A stretch of 64,000 bases of DNA from Acanthopleura granulata (lineage: Eukaryota > Mollusca > Polyplacophora > Chitonida > Chitonidae): positions 12,894,540 through 12,958,539 of the forward strand of contig JABBOT010000001.1 in the NCBI GenBank assembly GCA_016165875.1. Direction: 5' to 3'. The position numbers and the translations under genes are program-made. The notes beneath the pieces are model-generated. The model had not been told where the DNA came from and ran no database searches. It saw only the letters and a program-made list of their open reading frames with translations. Shown piece by piece: positions 49,243 through 58,200 of this stretch (position 1 is its first letter; every line of letters starts with the position of its first letter).

Positions 49243-52200
49243 CTGTGTTAGGAGACAGAGACAAATACGTGATTGAATGTTTAACTGATTGATTAACTGA
49301 GACATTGATTGATTGATAGATTGCTTCGTCAGGTAGATGGATAAACCTTGGTTGATTATCATGTGGTACAATGGTTTAAAATCATTAGAAAACATAGAAT
49401 TGCCGGTGGAGAGAAGAAAGAACTTACTGCAATGGTATTGGCCTCAACCAATCGCTGTTGAGCTTCACCGAGGATAGTTGCCAGGGCGATACGTGCTGCC
49501 TCTTTCTTGGCTGTCTGTTTCTGATTGGAGACCTGGGTGGGAAACACTCGGCCGTCCACACTACAGGCCATGGCGAACCTGGAAGGTCAAGGTCATACAC
49601 CCAGCTACAATTATGTGGGCCTTATGTTGTACTTGTTATACTTACATGTATATAAAAAGCTTCTTAGCTTTATAATGTGAATGGTCTGACCAAAGACACA
49701 CCACAATGACCGGAGTCCATGCACAAATCTCCATAATATTGGAGTATGTGAAACATAACAACAGATTGTAATTGGCAAGTGTGGTCGTGTCCTATCTTTC
49801 ATTAGCTGATGAAGAAATCCAGTGATTATGGAATATCTTAGATGAGTCTGTGATTCGTATGGTCGCTCGGTATCTTGTCAGGGCTGGTGATGAAATGTGT
49901 TCGTTGAAAGATATCTTAGATGGGTTTGGTGACTGGGTCATGTGATCATGTTCTATCTTTCCACAGCTGATGAAGAAATCCTGTGGTTGTGTGGTGTCTT
50001 CATTCTCGCTACACCAAAGGTCATCCGTAAGCAGGCATGACTCTGGCATCTTCACTGGGTAATTCGAGTCCAGTTCAAAGATATGTAACTCCTTCGGCCT
50101 ACAGTTGTGACCAATCAGGGCCTCCGTCTGAAGTGTGCAAGGCAGAATTCAGGTCACATGCAACATGATCGATTTAAAAACAAAGTAGAACGTGTTGAGA
50201 GATGTCATTGGATGACCCAGTTTAGACCAGCCCATGACTAGGTCGAACTGGCTAAAGCACCGGAAGAGATCAAGGGATCTTCTGTAGCGAAGTGAAAAGA
50301 AACCTTGACATTGTGAAAGGGGTTATCTTAGGAAAATGTGACATGGCCACATGGTCGTGTGGTATCTTGTCAATGATGGTGGTGAAGTTCTGTGGTTATC
50401 GGATATCTTGGGCGAGTTTGTGATTGGGCAATGTAGCCGTGTGGTATCTTGTCAGAGCTGGTGATGAAGTCCTGTGTTTGAGGTACTGGCGTCCGGAGGG
50501 GAAACCTGTGTCTTAGGCGAGTTGTCAGGACAAGACTTCATGGTGATGAAGTCCTGTGGTTGTGAGATATCTTAGATGAGTTTGAGATTCTGTCGTGTGG
50601 CTGTTCAATATTTTGTTCGTATTTGTGATAGGACTATTTGATCGGGAGAATTCTTACGTGGGTTGGTGACTGGGCCCTGTTGCCGGATGCTCCAGGTAGT
50701 TGACGGTAAAGCGTCGAGGGACGCAGTACTCCTGCAGGGCACAGATCGGGTCCTTATCCGAGAAGTCCTCCAAAACACTGAGTAACATTGGGGACGGCGG
50801 TTCGGGGCTGTGCTCGCCGCCCCTGTGGCCGTTTGTCTGTGAACACGGGAAGGAATGGTTACAGTAATACAGGAACTAGCGACACAGGGCTGTGCTCGCC
50901 GCACCTGTGGCCATTTATCAGTGAACACAGGAAGGATTGGTTACACTAACATTGGAAACAGCCACGAGGTACAATGCTTACCGTTTCTGTGGCCCTTTGT
51001 CTGTGAATACTGGAAGGATTGGTTAGACTAACATTGGAAACAGCCACGAGGTACAATGAAATTACCGTTTTTGTGGCCCTTTGGCTGTGAACACAGGAAG
51101 GATTGGTTACAATAACACAGGAAACAGCGGCACGCGACTGTGCTCACCGCTCCTGTGGCCGTCTGACTGTGAACACAGGAAAGATTGGTTACAGTAACAT
51201 TGGAAACAGCGACACGGGGCTGTGCTCACCGCTCCTGCCGCCATTTGTCTGTGAATACAGGAAGGCTTCGTTACAGAAAATTGGGGAGAGCGGTTGGCAG
51301 CTGTTGTCACCACTGCAGGTGTACCCACCTCATGGTAATGTGGGACCAGGGTGAGTGAGGGGGAGAGGAGACATGTACTCACCACTGGGGAGGGAGTAGA
51401 ACGGAGGAGTTTGGCTAGGGTGGCTCTATTTGTCAACAGCCCCATGGCCCGATAAGCGGCGTCTCTCTTCGCCTCTTTAATGGACACTCCCGTCCCCTTG
51501 GGCAGTATGTGACCGTTGATTACGACCGCCGTGGTGTACCTGAATTTAGGAATGCGAATTTCGTTATTACAAATGAGTGACTGAGCAGTGGACGGCAAGA
51601 AGGTGCACAGGTTAATACACTAATTAATTACATGAAGTTTATATCATTTTTCCCCTTCTGAATGTACTTTTTATTCTCTATACGCTATAAATTTGCATTT
51701 ATTTTCATTTGTAAAGATAAGATACACATGTTTTAATAGAAGTCTTGAGACGCAAACAGCCTACAAAACATTAGAAAGCGACCAGGCAGCTAAAAAGCTG
51801 CAAATTAGACACGACTAAAACTGTGTCTTGAAACAGAACCTTGTTAGGCTGTACACAGGGATGGCCATTACGATATTGGCAACATTTGTGAATATACATT
51901 AGATCAGGTCAACTGCCAGTACCTGCGTATGTGGTCAGGGCCCTCAACATCCGGTGGAAGGAATGTGACCTGGAAGTTATGCGCCTGTGCAAACTCCATC
52001 AAGGCGCTGGTTGGGTGCTTGCCATCGAATGAGCTGTTAGATTTCACTGACTCGGAGTCTTCGTGGGAACTGTCACTAACGGGCTGCAAACCAAGCCAGA
52101 AACAAAAGTTTACAAATCGATCATGTCCGTCAAGATTTGCCCCGCTGGTTTAATGAATACTACACCGCATCGTTAGCTGATTACACTCAACATTCAGTAA

Positions 52201-55200
52201 AAACTTTTCATTAAAAACATCATCTCAATATAAGGCTTTCTTGTTACGTATAACTGTAAAGTATATCTCGTTAGCAACAACCACATTCGCCACCTTTGTA
52301 AGAAAGAAAACTGTATACTCACGGATCTATGTCCGTTAGCCAGCTCGATTGCCTCCAGGGCTAACTGAGCGGCCTCTTTTTTGGCCTGTTTCTTTGTCCC
52401 CGCACAACCTTCTGGGTAACGCTTCCCACTGACAACCGCCGAGGTACAGAACCTGTGGTATTCAAAAAACAAAAACAACATTACAAAACTTCATGTACTT
52501 AATTTACCTACAATGCTGGATCTAAAGTCACAAGGCTTCATAAGTAGCCCCTTCGTAATTGTTGATGTACAAATGCTATACACCGTTACATCCACTGCAT
52601 TTGCAATTACGAACAAGATTTCGGAGCTCAAGATATGCGCGCAGCACTCAATTTTGAGCAGGCTTCTGGGCATATTCTAGGTACATAAGCACCTCAGGTT
52701 TAAGAACTTTAAAAAGTTTAAAAGAGAAGCTTTTTACGTTAACAACATGACAAAACACTGTACATGTATATCCGCCCATACGTGGGAACGTCCGCCAGCA
52801 AACTGCCGATGGCGTTGGGTTTCTTCCACCATAATGCTGGCCATTGTCGCATAAGTGAAATATTCTTGAGTACGGCGTAAAACACCAGTGAAATAAACAA
52901 ATAAATACATGTATATCAAAAATGGACAAAACTCTCCAAAGTCTTTGCCACTTTTCCAAAAGATGCCAAAAAATCTTTTCCAAAGATTTCAGATTGGCTG
53001 AAGGGACACTGATTGATAGGCCTACATAATCTTGCACTCTACGTTTAAAAGCTCTAAGTAAAGTGGTTCGGTATATATAAAGCTTGGACAAAAGAGTTTA
53101 CCGACGCATTGACAGATATTCAGTCAGCCGAACGGATGGACGGGCAGGAAGCGACATACCATAATAGGACCCGTCTTAATACCAGGCGTAGAAAAACGAT
53201 ACAACAAAATATATTTTGCTTGCTTTGTGAATGCTGGTGGCTTATAAGGCCTCAACCATCGACCAAACAAGACTTTATGAATTCACGCAATGTTTTATTT
53301 TTTTAATGTGAAAGTGGTACTGGATTGTATTACACTGGTTTGTGGTCGGGTCCATCTCGAACAACGGGGGTGAAGAGAACGGTAGCTTTGACCACGTGGG
53401 CGTATTCCATCAGCTCACTGACGGGGTCTTTGGTTCCGCCCTCATCCGAATCATAACCGTTCTGATCGGCGCTGTTATCCAAGTTCGAACTGGTCGACTG
53501 AAATAAACACCAATTAATAAAACCGCGTACTGGGCATAATTTGTTGCATATTAAAGGAAGGGAAAGAATATATAAAATATGTGTAAATACTCAATCAAAC
53601 TATTATTCTAGACCATGCCAATGAACAATACTATCTTACATGGTGTACATAGTTTTATATATTCCAAAAACTGTGGTAGCGAAGCTCGCACTATAAGATT
53701 GGTCGAGTTCTAGGAAAATGGACATGACGCTTAGAGTTACGTTCTTTAAAATTAAAGACAACGGGAGGAGCTTGTATATGACAGACTAGGGTCCTACTGG
53801 ACAGGCAGATAAAAGCAAACGTGTATCAGAAAGGATGTTGGGCGATCAGATAAAATAAGAAACTTGTACAAGACTATTGGTCGGAAAATAAAATGAGAAG
53901 TGACTAGACAGGCCATGGTTCGGGCAGATAAAACCAGAAAGTATATTAGAAAGGATGATGGTCGGGCAGATAAAAGGAAAAACGTACAAAAGGCTATTCA
54001 GGTGATAGGGGATGAAAGGACAAGGCAGGCTAATGGACGGGCAGACAAAAGGAGAACGTGTGTAAGACAGGCTATTGGAGATAGATGGCAGATAAAAGGA
54101 GAAAAGTGTAGAAAAGGATGGATGGACGGACGGACATCTAGGGACATGGCAGTCATTTTCCATGTCCAAATTAACGTTCAGTACCAGCCACCATCAACTA
54201 AGAAAGTATAAGTAGGAGGTTCAGACGACGTCATGCAAAGAGAAGAAGTCTACAGTTTTGTATGATGGGGATATACTCAATTCTAGACACTCCGTCCATA
54301 ATTACACACAATGCCTACCCTGCTAATTGTTGCGCGTTAAGCGGAATAGACACAACTAAAAAGCAGAGGAAAAAGCACCGTGGATTCTGGACACTGTGTG
54401 CATAATTACACTCAGGATAATTGCGGCATATACTCGTAAAATTTATGGATAATCTAAGCGTCTAACTTCGCATTCGTATACCACTTGCAGAGTGATGGCG
54501 TTTGGTGGATTATGTTTGACACACTGATAATTGTAATAATAAGTTGTGATGTTTGAAATCATCACACAACACACAGGATCTAACCAATGCTCAAATAGGC
54601 CTATATAGAGTACACTCCCTGTTCAGGATCCTTAGGTACATGTGCAAAAATCTACATACAACATGTGTACCATCTGCACAGACTGTAGTTTCCTAATCCA
54701 TTAGCCTATCACATCTTTCACAATCTTTGCTATATGCCGGTTATTTACAGCTAGAAGAATTATCAATATACCGTTTGGTCAATGAGAAAGATGGAGCTTG
54801 AGGAAGACTATTGTATTTCAATTAAAGTTTAGCCTTTTTGAAGTGACATATTCTGCTTGATTTTCATTGATTCACCTCTTTTGGTGAAGTCTGTTTAATT
54901 TCCTATAAAAAACACTTAAGAGTTCGCATCAAAAGTGTCGTGTTAACCCCATGTGTGCTTTTAAAAGTGCATTTTACACACTAAATTTGGGGGGAAATTT
55001 AGCACTTTATAATAACTTCTACAAAACTTCTTATTGATTCGATAATGCCAAAAGGTCGGTAAAATTTGTACCCGCCGAAATACCTATGCACACTGTTGGA
55101 GGATACAACCAAACTCTCCTTTTTTTTTGGAATAGGTGCATACTGGCGTGGAATACGTTGAAACTGTCGCAGTTGCGGTAGTTGTTTTTGATCCAAGAAC

Positions 55201-58200
55201 TTGATAATATATGACAATAATTCTTGCAGATTAATAATATTATTGTCCGGAGCTTGTCCGATAGAACAATACCGCATTTTCTCGGAAACGCGCCACAAAG
55301 TGCATTTAAGTATTTGTCTTGTGACTTTCATGAAGAACTAGTTTCTTTACAAGTTCAAACCAGGGATTATCCCCTTTCGACCACTTCTTACGTGGTTTTC
55401 CTTTAGCCGACAGAACAATTTTCTTAGTACCTTTCATATTTATAAATGATTCTCGACTCTGCACTTCGTAAACCCCAAGAGCAGATTTCGGAGATCATCA
55501 TTTTTTTACAGTATTAGAGATAAAATTCCAGACATTCATTCACAGTTGTGTCAGTTGGAAGTGTATTCGGAGAAACCCAACACCTTGACTGCATTCGGTT
55601 AATTCAAGATTTTAGAAAGGAATATGTGTACAAGACGGTTGTTTTGGACAGATGAATAAAAATTATCAGCTATTTACAGCACTGGTTTTCGGATGCCCAA
55701 ATGAAAACATGAGCAAATACATGGCATTTTATTTTAAGAAATACATGTGGTACATAATTTACATTTCAGCATTCACCCTGTTTGATTGGCGTCTGGTCTC
55801 CGAATGTCTGTTTCGACGCCAAGATTTTAAAGCCCAAACTTACTGTGTGACCGAGTAAATCTCTCAATGCTATCTTCGCAGCCTCCTTTTTTGCCGTCTT
55901 TTTGTTACTTCCGCACCCCAGGGGGAACTTTTGACCATTCACGATACTTCCCACAACAAACCTGAAAAACAGTGAGTGTAACAATTAGCCAATAGTCCAC
56001 AAGACTTCCCACAACAAACAAGAAACAGTGAATGAACAGCGCCACCGGCACATGTGCCATTCAGGACGGACAGTTTCCCTCTAGAGCTATTTCCACAGAC
56101 AGAGTACAGCGGTATTTGTACCGTAAGGAGCAATCAGTTTCCCACAAACTCTTTCCCAGAAACAGTGTACAGCAGTACATGTACCATTTACGACGGAGAG
56201 TTTCTCAGTTTCTCATTACACTCTCAGCATTATTACATGTGAAAGATAAAGCCAAAGTCGTCCGAATGAACAACTGTAGACAGCAATCAACACTTCGTCA
56301 ACGTTGGTGTTGTGGGGACCCTTTAAACATCGCTGACTTCAGTCCACAGGCGTCCTTTACGTGAAGTGTAGACACCTTGTGGAGTCAACACTGAACGCTT
56401 TCATGACACAGCCCATTGAAACGATCCCTCACACTGACAATTCACACTAGAACCACATGGTCACGTCTAAAAGCCATGCTTGTAAAGCATGGATGTTTAC
56501 AATGGACGCCAAACGCTATTACGATATTACGGTACTTCATCCGGAATAACTACGTCATTTCGCAATGATCGTTAATAAAATGTGAATGGATATTGCTCTT
56601 TTTTTTCAGTTTTTTTTTCCTTCGAACTAGCACTTCTTGCAGCAGATTTGTGTGGTTCAGCATATCTGGGCGAATAACATCTTCACTAGCGACATTTTGG
56701 CACAATGTAAAATGATGGCATTTTAACGGACGAAGATTTGGTTAATATTGGCCTTGCAATGATATGTGATTCTTAATCACAATTAAGTTGGGTTTAAAAA
56801 TCTAGCCACCTGTCTTCCCCAAGATGGATCACCAACTGCAACATTGCCGAAAGCCATAATCATTCTTCCCTTCATTCAGATCCACTTTCCAGTTGGAAGT
56901 CATCACAGTTGTAATGTTTTCAATGCAAGTTAAGATTAAGTATGTGACAAAATGGACAAATGGAGTGCAAGGGGACTTATCCCTTCTTGGTGTGGTGATG
57001 GGGAGGGGGGCTGTAGGGGATCCCCAGGTAATTACGTACAGTCCTCACCCACACATGGCTGTAATCGCGTGTGGTACACCGTGAGCCCCCCCCCCCCCCC
57101 CGAGACAACGGCTAGCGGAACCCATCGCCACACTGACGACGTTGTTGTCGGATGAGGAGGCCTTACATACCGTATTAGCGGGTTCGTACTAGAACTCGTG
57201 TTACTTTGTTGTTTATTGAAAGAACATGGTCAGCCTAATTAGACTATCAGCGGGAATGCAGAAGTTAATTTTAGAACGACTATTACAAAAGTGTAACGGC
57301 CGAACCCAGTTGTAACATGAGAAGTGGATCAGTTTTGGAGTCTACAGAGAGAGAAAACTAACCACATGTCCTCCTCACTGATCACATGTCCTCACGCTGA
57401 CCACCAACTGACCCGGCCAACTGTCTGTTCTCTGTGATTGCAAGAGACTTTTTAACTTAACCCTACATGCCTTTCTTCTTTCAACTGATTACGTGACTGA
57501 AATTAAGTGTCAATCTGCCTACGAAAAATATTAATTTGTCTATGTTATCGTAGGATATCAGTTCGGTCGTGGTGGGATATCAGTTCGGTCGTGGTGGGAT
57601 ATCCGTTCGGTCGTGGTGGGATATCCGTTCGGTTGTGTTTGGACATCAGCTTGGTTGCGGTGGGATATCATTCTGGTTATTAGGGATGGTTATGACGGCA
57701 AGGATGTCATTATGGTTACAATGGAATATGAGGATATGATCAGTTTGGTTATAATGATACATTAGTCTGGCTATGGTGGGATATTAGCCTGGCTACGAAA
57801 GCATGTCAGTAGAGTGGGATTAGAGTGGAACGTCATTCCCATTATGACGGGATATCCGTCTGATTATGTTAGGATATCATTCTGGCTGTCACGGTATATC
57901 CGTCAGGTTATGATGGGATACTAGTCGAGTTATGATGGCACATCCATCTCGTTATTTGTTATTTGACTGTTGTTAGTACAATACTCATGCTTTCTTTGTT
58001 TATATGATGGCAGTCAGTTTTAAGGGTAGGTGAAAGCCTAGCCCTTTGGAAAGATGATACATTAGTTTTGGTATGCGTGGTGGGATATCGGTCTGGTTAT
58101 CATGGAATATCAGTCTGATGATTGAGATGTATGTACATTGAAGTATAGTGATTCTCGTACATAGTAGCTTTGCTATCGGGATACACCTGAACTACAGCCT

